Source: Pseudomonadota bacterium (GTDB taxonomy: Bacteria; Pseudomonadota; Alphaproteobacteria; Rhizobiales; Xanthobacteraceae). Taken from it: a stretch of DNA of 64,000 bases. The stretch is taken from the NCBI GenBank assembly GCA_023388935.1, contig JAEWFG010000008.1:1-64000 (forward strand). Direction: 5' to 3'. Both the position numbers and the translations under genes were made by a program. Position 1 is the stretch's first letter, and each line of letters begins with the position of its first letter. This document shows positions 36,216-44,793 of this stretch, one piece after another. The notes beneath the pieces were generated by a model, which made no database searches, was not told the origin of the DNA, and saw nothing but the letters and a program-made list of their open reading frames with translations.

Positions 36216-36458
36216 ATGAGTGCCAGGAAATCGGCAGAGCCTTCACCCGAGGGTATCGCGCGTTCCGATCGCAAGCGCTTGGCTGCTGAAGAGGGAGTGC
36301 GGGCGTTGGCGGATGTCGAAAGGCAGGCCCTCGCGGTTCGCGCAAACATGACGCGACTTCGGGAAATGCGCGAGGCCAAGGAAGCGGCTGACGCAGCCCT
36401 TCAGCGAACTTCACCAGCACCCACGGCGAAGAAACGCGCGAGAAGGGCGCCGCGATAG
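36216..36458 (+). CDS. Hypothetical small helical protein, 80 residues
   Basis: Starts MSARKSAEPSPEGIARSDRK after GAAGG. Nearly all of it is charged helix (VRALADVERQALAVRANMTRLREMREAKEA) with a basic tail (AKKRARRAPR). Sequences with the same PSPEGIARSDRKRLAAEEG start recur in Bradyrhizobium without a named function. No TM or signal. Nucleic-acid binding is suggested only by charge. Confidence 0.72.
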   Translation: MSARKSAEPSPEGIARSDRKRLAAEEGVRALADVERQALAVRANMTRLREMREAKEAADAALQRTSPAPTAKKRARRAPR

Positions 36459-36484
36459 CCGTTTCCAAAGTCGTCAACGGAACA

Positions 36485-36730
36485 TTGAGGACTGTCACAT
36501 GCCGGAGAGTGCAGGTCGTGCCTAGACTCAAGCCGGACGACGGAACTATCACTTTCTTTCTCGCATTCGGCGCAAATCGACAGATGTGCCGGCTTGCCAC
36601 CACGTTCAACACGCAGAAGCAGGCCTTCAGCTACCTACAGAAGCATCGAACGGAGTACGAGCGCATGGCGCGGGCGCGCCTTGCGTCGGGGGAGCTCGAA
36701 GACGGGATTGTCGTGCTTTCGATGCTCTAG
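36485..36730 (+). CDS. Hypothetical protein, 81 residues
   Basis: TTG start reads as MRTVTCRRVQVVPRLKPDDG; the family start MRTV... places the TTG at 36485-36487. It is a compact alpha/beta sequence: ITFFLAFGANRQMCRLATTF, QAFSYLQKHRTEYERMARARL, and DGIVVLSML at the end. Related short proteins are common in Bradyrhizobium. Function unknown. 26 bases behind the previous small gene, so possibly cotranscribed. Confidence 0.7.
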   Translation: MRTVTCRRVQVVPRLKPDDGTITFFLAFGANRQMCRLATTFNTQKQAFSYLQKHRTEYERMARARLASGELEDGIVVLSML

Positions 36731-36769
36731 CCAGATCCGTGAAGTTCGCACGGGAACTCCGGGCGATCC

Positions 36770-37006
36770 TCAATTGATCGGGTGGACTTTTGAGTAGACG
36801 AATGTCGCTTTCAAGATGGGGCCGTCTGCATCTCGAACTTCGACGGTCAAGCCATCGACGCTCGCGAACGTTTCAAGCTGTTCGGCCATGTCGGCAAGAG
36901 ATAGTGCCGCCTCGATCTCCGCAGCCCGTTGATTGGTCAAATCCAGGCCTTCTTCATCTACGAGGAGCGACTCGCCGTCCCGGATGTCAAAGTAGAAATG
37001 CGACAT
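36770..37006 (-). CDS. DUF6894 family protein (copy 2)
   Basis: 78 residues starting MSHFYFDIRDGESLLVDEEG, the DUF6894 signature (FYFD start and acidic DEEG). Includes a helix (QRAAEIEAALSLADMAEQL) and closing strands. Its ATG directly follows the TAG of the upstream gene (TAG-ATG), so the two are an operon. A paralogue lies at 32481. Confidence 0.82.
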   Translation of the reverse strand: MSHFYFDIRDGESLLVDEEGLDLTNQRAAEIEAALSLADMAEQLETFASVDGLTVEVRDADGPILKATFVYSKVHPIN

Positions 37007-37192
37007 CTAGGGTGCCTTATTGGGGTGATTTCGTCGCTCGGCGTCCCTCGCCAACCGTTCAGCTTTCAGCCGTTCCCGATTTGCGTGGAGAGCCTGTTGC
37101 GCCTTTTCATAGTCGGTCGTGGCTTTCTCCGCGACCTGCTTGAACAGTTTGTTCGCCGCTTTCACCGCGGGCGATTGGAATTGCTGTCTCAT
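37007..37192 (-). CDS. Hypothetical small helical protein, 61 residues
   Basis: MRQQFQSPAVKAANKLFKQV start, then one long charged helix (TTDYEKAQQALHANRERLKA and ERLARDAERRNHPNK). No named family known to me. It abuts the DUF6894 gene with no spacer. Ribosome binding site weak (AGGATAAGCG). Overlaps on the same strand with the 3' part of a broken gene's out-of-frame reading but not with its restored frame. Confidence 0.65.
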   Translation of the reverse strand: MRQQFQSPAVKAANKLFKQVAEKATTDYEKAQQALHANRERLKAERLARDAERRNHPNKAP

Positions 37193-37251
37193 CGCTTATC
37201 CTTGTTTGTCTTTTAGGTCGCCCAATGCTGGGCGGCTTCAACTTGCCCAGG

Positions 37252-37598
37252 TTACCTTTGGATCGATCTTCCGCGCTTGGGCCAATCAATCCGCACGCGG
37301 TCGAACTCCCCAGGCCATCCAGCAAGTCCCGTTTGCGGCTTGCCCGATCATCTGCTGTCGTCGTTGTGTCGCCCATGCGATCAATCGCATCGCCAGCCAA
37401 TTTGCGAGCGCGACGCCTCTGTCCGTCCTGATCGGCAGGCAACGTAAGTCCGAGTTCGACCAGCCGGCAGATGGCCTCGGAAAGGCTAGGCTTGTGATTC
37501 TGGTGAGTTATCCATGCTCTGATGGCTCTCAGCAGTGATTCCGAAGGTCGAAAGTTTACGACTTGAGCCGGGGTGGATCGGCTGGCCGGTTTTCTCAT
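37252..37598 (-). pseudogene. Ribbon-helix-helix-like protein, frameshifted
   Basis: Start MRKPASRSTPAQVVNFRPSE. The segment AQVVNFRPSESLLRAIRAW followed by KPSLSEAICRLVELGL is the ribbon-helix-helix-like pattern of short DNA-binding proteins common in Bradyrhizobium. After RKRDLLDG the frame is lost; the -1 frame gives PGEFDRVRIDWPKRGRSIQR and a stop at 37252-37254, which is the expected C-terminus. The span is 347 bases, one short of a multiple of three; one C appears missing at about 37312-37316 (GGCCT for GGCCCT). If the sequence is right, translation reads on to 37107 with an unrelated tail. Confidence 0.72.
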
Positions 37599-37775
37599 CG
37601 GGCTCCACAATTTGCAAAGAGTTGGCCCCGGTAGCCTCTATCGGCAGAAGTCCCAAGACCAACAGGCAACCTCCCGATGGGTTCCTACCGACGGGAAGAA
37701 GGCGAGCGATGGCGGTCGTATCGTTTCCGTCGGCTCGTGCGCCGACAGGCGGCACCAAGGGAACCCAGGAGCCAA

Positions 37776-38582
37776 TCACGCGATCCTGTTTGTGGCGGCT
37801 GCCCGCTCCGTGGCCAGCTGCTTCTGCAGGCGGTCGATGTTTTGCAGCAGGCGCTGGCTGGTCAGCACCAGGAAGTAATAGCCGAACTGCGGATCCTGGA
37901 AGTAGATCTCGAGCAGCCGGTCATAGGTGATCGTCAACACCTGACCGTCCTCGATGCATTCAATCGTTCCGGTGCGCCGGTTGTCCGGTGTGAGGAAGCC
38001 GAGCTCTCCCATCAGCGCGCCGGGCAGAATCTCGACGTTGATCTCCTTGACCAGGAACTTGCCGGTGACCGTGAGGAGCATCTCCTTGGCTGGATCGCCC
38101 AGTTTGAAGAGCGTGTCGCCGCGGCGATATGTGCGCATGGTCATGAACGGCTTGAGCCATTCGATCGACATGTCGCCTTCGGCCGCATGGCGCGCCTTCT
38201 TGACCAGCTTGAGCATCTGCCGCAGGCGCACGGCGTTGATCGGAATGAACAGGAGATACAGGAAGAAGGTCGAGACGTTGGCCGTGAGCGCGCCGTAAAC
38301 GGCGAAGAACGCGCTGCCGATCATGTTGGCGACGCGCAGCGGCACCATCGTCCGCATCAGGAGGGTGGCGACGAAGAAGACGGCGCCGACCACGGCGAAC
38401 AGATTGGCCAGGGTGATGTTGTGAAGAACGATCTCAAGCAGCCGGTTGAAGATCGCGTCCCAGGTGACGTTGTTTGGATCGAGGCCCATCTGGACCAGGA
38501 TCTTCGCGATCCTGAAATTATCCGTTGCCGCGTCGAGAATGCGGTCGAGGATCGAAGAAATGTCTGCGCTGCCGGACGGCAT
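37776..38582 (-). CDS. Membrane-anchored cyclic-nucleotide-binding protein, Popeye-like architecture
   Basis: 268 residues from MPSGSADISSILDRIL. An N-terminal soluble stretch (about 50 residues) is followed by three hydrophobic segments (LANLFAVVGAVFFVATLL, VANMIGSAFFAVYGALTA, STFFLYLLFIPINAVRL) and a C-terminal cNMP-binding domain. Its core motifs are FKLGDPAKEMLLTVTGKFLV and ILPGALMGELGFLTPDNRRTGT. The order three-TM then cNMP domain matches eukaryotic POPDC proteins and their bacterial relatives. There is no channel pore motif. Ligand unknown. An upstream in-frame extension is ignored because family similarity starts at the chosen ATG. Confidence 0.82.
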   Translation of the reverse strand: MPSGSADISSILDRILDAATDNFRIAKILVQMGLDPNNVTWDAIFNRLLEIVLHNITLANLFAVVGAVFFVATLLMRTMVPLRVANMIGSAFFAVYGALTANVSTFFLYLLFIPINAVRLRQMLKLVKKARHAAEGDMSIEWLKPFMTMRTYRRGDTLFKLGDPAKEMLLTVTGKFLVKEINVEILPGALMGELGFLTPDNRRTGTIECIEDGQVLTITYDRLLEIYFQDPQFGYYFLVLTSQRLLQNIDRLQKQLATERAAATNRIA

Positions 38583-38836
38583 GGTATTATCCCCGCGTAA
38601 GGCCTTCAGTCCCGATCGGTGCTCGTATAGCCGAAATCGAATGACGACCGCTTGAATGAAGCCTCCGGCGGTCGTGCCGCAAGAGGCAAATTTTAGCCTG
38701 ATCGGTGGTTTCGGCAATTGCCTGTTGGTTGTGCGGATCGGGCCGTAGCGCAGCCGTGATCCGGGGCCCTTCGGTCGGGTTTCGCCGCCGTGGATGGACC
38801 TGGGCGCCCCGGCGGCGACGTGGGTCGATCTTGGCC

Positions 38837-39922
38837 TTATGGCCTGGCGGACTGCACGACCTGCTGCTCGACGAGGCGAAGGTGCCCGGGCAGCGAAGCG
38901 GCGCGCAGCATCATGGCGATGCTGTTGGCTTCCCCCAGGGTGAAATTGCCGGAGATCTGGCCCGAGCCGCCGGTGATGGGCTCGCGGATCACGGGGGTAG
39001 AGATCACCTTGCCATCGAGTACGATGGCGAAGGGTTTTCCGATGTTCTCTTCGGTGACGTGGGCGAAGCGACGCGTGCCGCGGCCGTTGAAGCGGAACGA
39101 GGCGATCGGGTCCTTCGTGCCGCTAGCAAATCCCGGGCCCGCATAGCTGATGTCGTCGCCATCGAGCGCGCCGTACTTGGCAACAAGATAGGGTTGCTTG
39201 TCCCTGGAGCCCAGCAGGACTTCCGTGCCTGCGGGCGGCGTGCTCGATTGCGCCTGCTCCGCCGACATCGAGACGTCGACCAGGCGGAAGCTGACCGTGA
39301 CCTTCCTGGCGAAGATCGCGGTGATGCGCTCGGGCTCCATCGCGCCCGGCAGGAAGATGCGGATGCGGTCCGTCCCATCCGGCTGGACGCTGGCGAGCTT
39401 GACGCCGGCGTCCTTGAGGCGCTGCTCGATCATGGCGATGGCGTCTTCAACGAGATCGTGCAGCCGTGCCGCGGATGCGGCATCGGTCGGCGCGAGCCTG
39501 ACCAGTCCGTCGCCGCCGTCGGTCACGGTGAGGGCATGCGCGGGCAATCCCTCCGCGGCCGACGCGAGTTTGCGCGCCAGTTGTTCGCGTGCTTTGGCGT
39601 CGGCGATCTTCACGTCGACACCGCCGTCGCGGATCGCAAGACCGGAGAACGCGATACGGCTCTCGCGCAGATTCTTGGAGACGTCGTCGCGCAGGTCCGT
39701 GACGACGATCTCGCGCAATCCGTCAGCGTCGACCTTGTAGACGATACGCGAGCCGCCCAGCTTTTCCATCATGCTGCCGACATAGGCCGAGACCTTCGCA
39801 CGCATCGTGTCGAGCTGCGTCTCCTCGGCGCCGGCGGCGCAGGGCAAGACGATCGCCGATGCCAAAATCACCGATAGCGCAGGGATCAGCGGGATGATGC
39901 GGTCCCGCAGCGGCGTGGTCAT
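38837..39922 (-). CDS. Free-standing SecD-like periplasmic protein
   Basis: 361 residues with a signal sequence (IIPLIPALSVILASAIVLPCAAGA). The mature part is homologous to the large periplasmic region of SecD: IEQRLKDAGVKLASVQPDG, DRIRIFLPGAMEPERITAIF, VSFRLVDVSMS, KPFAIVLDGKVISTPVIREPITGGSGQISGNFTLGEA and ANSIAMMLRAASLPGHL. In SecD this region is followed by the LxxxxxGxxL-type TM block; here the chain ends right after it. It therefore lacks the SecD translocase TM helices. GAGGT precedes the ATG. No secF or yajC is nearby. Role unknown; substrate holding in the periplasm is a guess. Confidence 0.85.
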   Translation of the reverse strand: MTTPLRDRIIPLIPALSVILASAIVLPCAAGAEETQLDTMRAKVSAYVGSMMEKLGGSRIVYKVDADGLREIVVTDLRDDVSKNLRESRIAFSGLAIRDGGVDVKIADAKAREQLARKLASAAEGLPAHALTVTDGGDGLVRLAPTDAASAARLHDLVEDAIAMIEQRLKDAGVKLASVQPDGTDRIRIFLPGAMEPERITAIFARKVTVSFRLVDVSMSAEQAQSSTPPAGTEVLLGSRDKQPYLVAKYGALDGDDISYAGPGFASGTKDPIASFRFNGRGTRRFAHVTEENIGKPFAIVLDGKVISTPVIREPITGGSGQISGNFTLGEANSIAMMLRAASLPGHLRLVEQQVVQSARP

Positions 39923-40170
39923 GGTTACCTCAAGTCTTGCGGGAGGGTGCCGGCAGCCCAGCCCGGTGCCAGTTCTTGGTCCCCGGATCGGGCTCGGAGG
40001 TTCAAATGTCGTCCCGACCAAGTTCTTTCGCCGCGGCCTTCTGGTCGTAGACGAACGACAAATCATCCCTCATTGTGTTCCCGCTCGGCCCGCAAATCGG
40101 TCGGGGTCTCGCCAAACCAAAATGTCAAAAGACAGGGGCGGGGAAATGCACAGAGGGAGGACGGAATTCC

Positions 40171-42078
40171 ATGGCGGGCATCCACACGCTCGATCGGCTC
40201 ATCGGCAACGATTATCCAGACCTTTTGACGGACGCGGAGGTCCGCGCCTTCGAGCAGGTCCCTTACGCCGATCGCGTCGCGGCCGAGAGCACCTATGACG
40301 CCATCAGGCTTGGTGCGGCGCGCAACCCGGACGGGGCGGCGATCCAGTTCCTGCAAAATGCCGATCCGGCCGACACGCCGGTCGTGGTCACTTACCGCGA
40401 CTTCATCGCGCGCGTCACGCAGGCCGCCAACGTGTTTCACGCGCTCGGCGCGAAGAAGGGCGACGTCATCAGCTTCATGCTGCCGCTGCTGCCTGACGCC
40501 TTCGTGACGCTGTTTGGCGCCGAGGCCGCGGGCATCGCCAATCCCGTCAATCCGCTGCTGGAGCCGCACCAGATCGCCGAGATCCTGGAAGCCGCGAACA
40601 CAAAAATCCTGGTGGCGCTCGGACCGATGCCGGGCACCGACATCTGGCAGAAGGTCGAGCAGATTCGCCCGCAACTCAAGAACCTCAAGGCGATCGTGCA
40701 AGTGGTTGGCGGCGGCGATCCGGCGAAGGGCATCTATGCCTTCAACGAGCTGATCAAGCAGCAGCCGTCCGACCGGCTCGTCAGCGGGCGCAAGATTCTC
40801 GGCAGCGACATCGCCGCCTATTTCCACACCGGAGGCACCACCGGCACGCCGAAGCTGGTGCGGCACACCCATACCAACCAGGTCTATCAGGCCTGGGCGC
40901 TCAATCTGCTGCTCAAGGCGAAGCCGGGCGCCAACTTGCTGTTCGGCATGCCGCTGTTTCACGTTGGCGGATCGCTGACGCAGGTGCTGCTGACGTTGTC
41001 GAGCGGCGGCTCGCTCGTCGTGCTGTCGCCGAGCGGATGGCGCAATCCGAATTCGGTGAGGAATATCTGGGGGCTGGTGGAGCGCTTCAAGCCGGAGGCG
41101 CTGTCGAGCGTGCCGACGGTACTGGCGGCCACGCTCGCGGTGCCGCCCGGCAATGCCGACCTCTCCAGCCTGAAATATGCCGCCGGTGGCGGCTCCGCGA
41201 TCCCCGTCGCCGTCGGCTCCGCGATCCAGGACAAGCTCAAGCTGCCGGTGGTCGAGGTCTACGGCATGACCGAGACGGCGAGCGTGCACACGCTCGCTTA
41301 TCCGTCGCGACCGATCCGGCTCGGCTCGGTCGGCCTTCCGATGCCTTACGCGCGCGTGCGCGTCGTGCAGGTCGATGCCGACGGCCGCCTGATCCGCGAT
41401 TGCGCGCCTGACGAGATCGGCGTCGTCATCATGGCCGGTCCCGGCGTGTTCAGCGGCTATCTCAACGACGAACACAACAAGGGCGCCTTCGTCGACGAGG
41501 TCTGGGTCAATTCCGGCGATCTCGGCCGGCTCGACGCCGACGGCTATCTCTGGATCACCGGCCGCGCCAAGGATCTCGTGATCCGCGGCGGCCACAATAT
41601 CGATCCTGCACCGATCGAGGAGATCATGTTCCGCCATCCTGCCGTCGGCTTCGCCGCGGTGGTCGGCCAGCCCGACGCCTATGCCGGCGAATTGCCGGTG
41701 GGTTACGTGCAATTGAAGCCGGGCGCGAAGGTCGAGCCGGGCGAGCTGGAAGCCTGGGTGCGGGAGCGCACGCCGGAGCGCGCCGCCGTTCCGGTGCAGG
41801 TCATTCCGATCGATCCGATGCCGGTGACCGGCGTCGGCAAGGTGTTCAAGCCGCAGCTGCGCTGGGATGCCGCGCAGCGCGTGTTCACCAAGGTGCTGAC
41901 GCCGATTATCGAGCGCGGCATCGACTGCCAGGTCAAGGTCGGCGCCCATGGCAGCCACGGCTCGATCGCCACCGTGACGCTTGCGGGCTTGCCCGCGGAT
42001 CAGCGCGAGGTCGTCGCGGGCGAAGTGCACACGCTGCTCGCGCCATTCGTGATGCGGCACGAGGTGGTGCAGGCGTAG
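40171..42078 (+). CDS. Acyl-CoA synthetase (AMP-forming)
   Basis: 635-residue ANL-superfamily adenylate-forming enzyme. Signature P-loop YFHTGGTTGTPKLVRHTH (about residue 220), the A5-type VEVYGMTETAS, the GDLGRLDADGYLWITGRAKDLVIRGG hinge with its conserved Asp and Arg, and the late VTGVGKVFKP with the catalytic Lys. It is longer than most, with an N-terminal start MAGIHTLDRLIGNDYPDLLT and about 50 extra C-terminal residues. Substrate likely a medium- or long-chain or branched acid; not resolvable. GAGGGAGG precedes the ATG. Divergent from the SecD-like gene. Confidence 0.9.
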   Translation: MAGIHTLDRLIGNDYPDLLTDAEVRAFEQVPYADRVAAESTYDAIRLGAARNPDGAAIQFLQNADPADTPVVVTYRDFIARVTQAANVFHALGAKKGDVISFMLPLLPDAFVTLFGAEAAGIANPVNPLLEPHQIAEILEAANTKILVALGPMPGTDIWQKVEQIRPQLKNLKAIVQVVGGGDPAKGIYAFNELIKQQPSDRLVSGRKILGSDIAAYFHTGGTTGTPKLVRHTHTNQVYQAWALNLLLKAKPGANLLFGMPLFHVGGSLTQVLLTLSSGGSLVVLSPSGWRNPNSVRNIWGLVERFKPEALSSVPTVLAATLAVPPGNADLSSLKYAAGGGSAIPVAVGSAIQDKLKLPVVEVYGMTETASVHTLAYPSRPIRLGSVGLPMPYARVRVVQVDADGRLIRDCAPDEIGVVIMAGPGVFSGYLNDEHNKGAFVDEVWVNSGDLGRLDADGYLWITGRAKDLVIRGGHNIDPAPIEEIMFRHPAVGFAAVVGQPDAYAGELPVGYVQLKPGAKVEPGELEAWVRERTPERAAVPVQVIPIDPMPVTGVGKVFKPQLRWDAAQRVFTKVLTPIIERGIDCQVKVGAHGSHGSIATVTLAGLPADQREVVAGEVHTLLAPFVMRHEVVQA

Positions 42079-42095
42079 GTGTTTGGTCGAAATCC

Positions 42096-42181
42096 GTAGC
42101 CCGGATGAGCAAAGCGACATCCGGGGCAATAATGCAATCAACGCGTGACTACCCGGGTATCGCTACGCTCACCCGGGATAC
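42096..42181. repeat. Intergenic palindromic repeat, copy B
   Basis: Arms 42096-42125 and 42152-42181 with several mismatches, spacer 26 bases. Left arm carries CCCGGATGAGC and ATCCGGG; right arm CCCGGGTATCGC and CTCACCCGGG. Same family as copies A and C; lies between the convergent acyl-CoA synthetase and amidohydrolase genes. Confidence 0.85.
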
Positions 42182-42200
42182 GGTAGCGCCGAATGCGGGC

Positions 42201-43373
42201 CTAACCCGCCGGCATCCGCGTCTCGATCAGCCGCACCCAGTAGGACGCGCCGTGGCCGAGGATGTTGTCGTTGAACACATAGGCCGGGTGGTGGCACTCG
42301 TTGCCGTCGCCCATGCCGACCAGGATCATCGCGCCGGGACGCGCCTCCAGCATGAATGAGAAGTCCTCGGCGCCCATCATGGGGATGAACTTGTCGTTGA
42401 CGCGCTCGGCGCCGACGATGTCGCGGGCGACGTCGGCGGCGAGGCCGGCCTCGCGCGGATGGTTCATCGTCACCGGATACATCCGCGTATATTTCGTCTC
42501 GGCCGAGCCGCCATAGGCGCGCGCGACGCTGTCGGCGACTTCGCCGATGCGGCGTTCGACGAGGTCGCGCACCTCAGGATCGAGCGTGCGCACGGTGCCG
42601 GCGAGTTCGGCTGTCTCCGGGATGATGTTGAAGGCGGTGCCGGAGTGGAATTGCGTGATCGAGATGACCGCCGACTTCAGCGGGTCGACGTTGCGCGCCA
42701 CGATCGACTGCAGCGCGTTGACGATCTGTGAGCCGATCAGGACGCTGTCGACAGCCTTGTGCGGACCCGCGCCGGCGTGGCCGCCCTTGCCGTGGACGGT
42801 GATCTTGATGTTGTCGGAGGAGGCGAGCATCGCGCCGGAGGTCGTTGCGAAATGGCCCTCGGGCAGGCCCGGCATGTTGTGCATGCCGTAGACCTCCTGG
42901 ATGTTCCAGCGCGTCATCAACCCGTCGTCCACCATGGCCTTGCCGCCGCCGCCGCCCTCCTCGGCGGGCTGGAAGATCATGATCGCGGTGCCGTCGAAAT
43001 TGCGCGTCTCGGCGAGATATTTGGCGGCGCCGAGCAGCATGGCGGTGTGGCCGTCATGGCCGCAGGCGTGCATCTTGCCGGGCACCTTGGAGGCGTAGGG
43101 CACATCGGCGGTTTCCATGATCGGCAGTGCGTCCATGTCGGCGCGTAGGCCGATGGTCTTGCCGGAGGCCGACTTGCGGCCGCGGATCACGCCCACGACG
43201 CCCGTGCGGCCGATGCCCGTCACCACCTCGTCACAGCCGAACTCGCGCAGCTTGTCGGCGACGATGCCGGCGGTGCGGTGGACTTCGTAGAGCAGTTCGG
43301 GGTTCTCGTGGAAGTCATGGCGCCAGGCGGCCATTTCGTCGGCGAGGGCGGCAACGCGATTGACGATGGGCAT
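42201..43373 (-). CDS. M20 family amidohydrolase (hippurate hydrolase-like)
   Basis: 390-residue zinc peptidase M20D: hydrolyses N-acyl-amino acids or similar amides. Conserved: MAAWRHDFHENPELLYEVHRTAG at the N-terminus, LRADMDALPI, HACGHDGHTAMLLGAAKYL (metal ligands), PAEEGGGGGKAM (catalytic Glu), HGKGGHAGAGPHKAVD in the dimerisation domain, and the terminal MMGAEDFSFML and ECHHPAYVFND. Start placed at MPIVNRVAALADEMAAW; upstream residues in the same frame come from the repeat-containing spacer. The gene is bracketed by palindromic repeats B and C in the same orientation. Confidence 0.93.
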   Translation of the reverse strand: MPIVNRVAALADEMAAWRHDFHENPELLYEVHRTAGIVADKLREFGCDEVVTGIGRTGVVGVIRGRKSASGKTIGLRADMDALPIMETADVPYASKVPGKMHACGHDGHTAMLLGAAKYLAETRNFDGTAIMIFQPAEEGGGGGKAMVDDGLMTRWNIQEVYGMHNMPGLPEGHFATTSGAMLASSDNIKITVHGKGGHAGAGPHKAVDSVLIGSQIVNALQSIVARNVDPLKSAVISITQFHSGTAFNIIPETAELAGTVRTLDPEVRDLVERRIGEVADSVARAYGGSAETKYTRMYPVTMNHPREAGLAADVARDIVGAERVNDKFIPMMGAEDFSFMLEARPGAMILVGMGDGNECHHPAYVFNDNILGHGASYWVRLIETRMPAG

Positions 43374-43396
43374 GGGGGTTTCCGTTTTTGATTGTT

Positions 43397-43475
43397 GTGG
43401 CCCGGATGAGCGAAGCGACATCCGGGATCTCTGTTGCGTGGCTCCCCCGGGTATCGCTGCGCTCACCCGGGCGAC
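43397..43475. repeat. Intergenic palindromic repeat, copy C
   Basis: Left arm 43397-43426 (CCCGGATGAGCG, then GCGACATCCGGG), right arm 43446-43475 (CCCGGGTATCGC, then CGCTCACCCGGG), spacer 19 bases. Closest to copy B. It lies between purB and the amidohydrolase gene, both on the minus strand. Confidence 0.88.
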
Positions 43476-43485
43476 GGATGCGTGC

Positions 43486-44793
43486 TCAGCTTTCGCCGAA
43501 CACGCGCTTGAAGATCGTGTCGACGTGCTTGAGGTGATAGCCGAGGTCGAACTGCTCTTCGATCTCGGCGTCGGTGAGGTACTTCTTCACCTCGGTGTCC
43601 TTCTTCAGAAGCTGGAGGAAGTCGCCTTCGCCGCGCCAGACCGGCATGGCGTTGCGCTGCACTAGCTTGTAGGCGTCCTCACGGCTCGCGCCCTTCTGCG
43701 TCAGCGCCAGAAGCACGCGCTGGGAGTGCACGAGGCCACCGAGGCGGTCGAGGTTCTTCTGCATGTTGGCGGGATACACCAGCAGCTTGTCGATCAGGCC
43801 GGCGAGGCGCACCAGCGCGAAGTCGAGCGTCACGGTTGCATCCGGGCCCATCATGCGCTCGGCGGAGGAATGTGAGATGTCGCGCTCGTGCCAGAGCACG
43901 ACGTTTTCCAGCGCCGGCGTCACATAGGCGCGTACCATGCGGGAGAGGCCGGTGAGGTTTTCCGACAGCACCGGGTTGCGCTTGTGCGGCATCGCGGAGG
44001 AACCCTTCTGGCCTTCGGAGAAGAACTCTTCGGCCTCCAGCACCTCGGTGCGCTGCATGTGGCGGATTTCCACCGCGATGCGCTCGACCGAGGAGGCGAT
44101 CACGCCAAGCGTCGAAAAATACATTGCGTGGCGGTCGCGCGGAATCACCTGCGTCGAGATCGGCTCGGGCACGAGTCCCATGGCCTTTGCGACATGCTCT
44201 TCGACGCGCGGATCGATCTGGGCGAAGGTGCCGACGGCGCCGGAAATGGCGCAGGTCGCGACCTCTTTGCGCGCCGCGATCAGGCGCTCCTTGGCGCGCG
44301 AGAATTCGGCATAGGCATAAGCGAGCTTGAGGCCGAACGTGACCGGCTCGGCATGGATGCCATGGCTGCGGCCGATGGTCGGCGTCATCTTGTGCTCGAA
44401 CGCGCGCTTCTTCAGCGCGGCGAGCACCTTGTCGAGATCGGCGAGCAGCAGGTCAGCGGCGCGGGTGAGCTGCACGTTGAGGCAGGTGTCGAGCACGTCG
44501 GAGGAGGTCATGCCCTGGTGCACGAAGCGGGCCTCGGGGCCGACGATCTCGGCGAGGTGGGTGAGGAAGGCGATGACGTCGTGCTTGGTCTCGCGCTCGA
44601 TCTCATCGATGCGGGCGACGTCGAAGGTGGCATTCCCAGCCTTCGCCCAGACCGTTTTGGCGGCTTCCTTGGGGATCGTCCCGAGCTCTGCCAGCGCGTC
44701 CGCCGCATGCGCCTCGATCTCGAACCAGATCTTGAACCGGGTCTGCGGCTCCCAGATCGAGGCCATTTCCGGGCGGGTATAACGGGGGATCAT
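43486..44793 (-). CDS. purB: Adenylosuccinate lyase
   Basis: 435 residues; cleaves SAICAR and adenylosuccinate in purine synthesis. Superfamily signature SSAMPHKRNPVLSENLTG (with preceding GQKG), and active-site regions MTSSDVLDTCLNVQL and TIGRSHGIHAEPVTFGLKL. Start ATG 44793 (MIPRYTRPEMASIWEP) follows GGAG; the longer open frame upstream is not conserved. It is the fifth purine gene in the window (with purC, S, Q, L) but unlinked to them by 28 kb. Confidence 0.97.
   Translation of the reverse strand: MIPRYTRPEMASIWEPQTRFKIWFEIEAHAADALAELGTIPKEAAKTVWAKAGNATFDVARIDEIERETKHDVIAFLTHLAEIVGPEARFVHQGMTSSDVLDTCLNVQLTRAADLLLADLDKVLAALKKRAFEHKMTPTIGRSHGIHAEPVTFGLKLAYAYAEFSRAKERLIAARKEVATCAISGAVGTFAQIDPRVEEHVAKAMGLVPEPISTQVIPRDRHAMYFSTLGVIASSVERIAVEIRHMQRTEVLEAEEFFSEGQKGSSAMPHKRNPVLSENLTGLSRMVRAYVTPALENVVLWHERDISHSSAERMMGPDATVTLDFALVRLAGLIDKLLVYPANMQKNLDRLGGLVHSQRVLLALTQKGASREDAYKLVQRNAMPVWRGEGDFLQLLKKDTEVKKYLTDAEIEEQFDLGYHLKHVDTIFKRVFGES

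Noticed and set aside
37007..37610. Long reading of the RHH gene to 37107 as a functional fusion
   Set aside because: The family C-terminus is present in the -1 frame, so the long tail is more likely an artefact of a one-base loss.
40063..42141. 692-codon open frame on the minus strand
   Set aside because: Fully antisense to the acyl-CoA synthetase; composition (His, Arg, Asp-rich) is that of a high-GC shadow frame, no domain.
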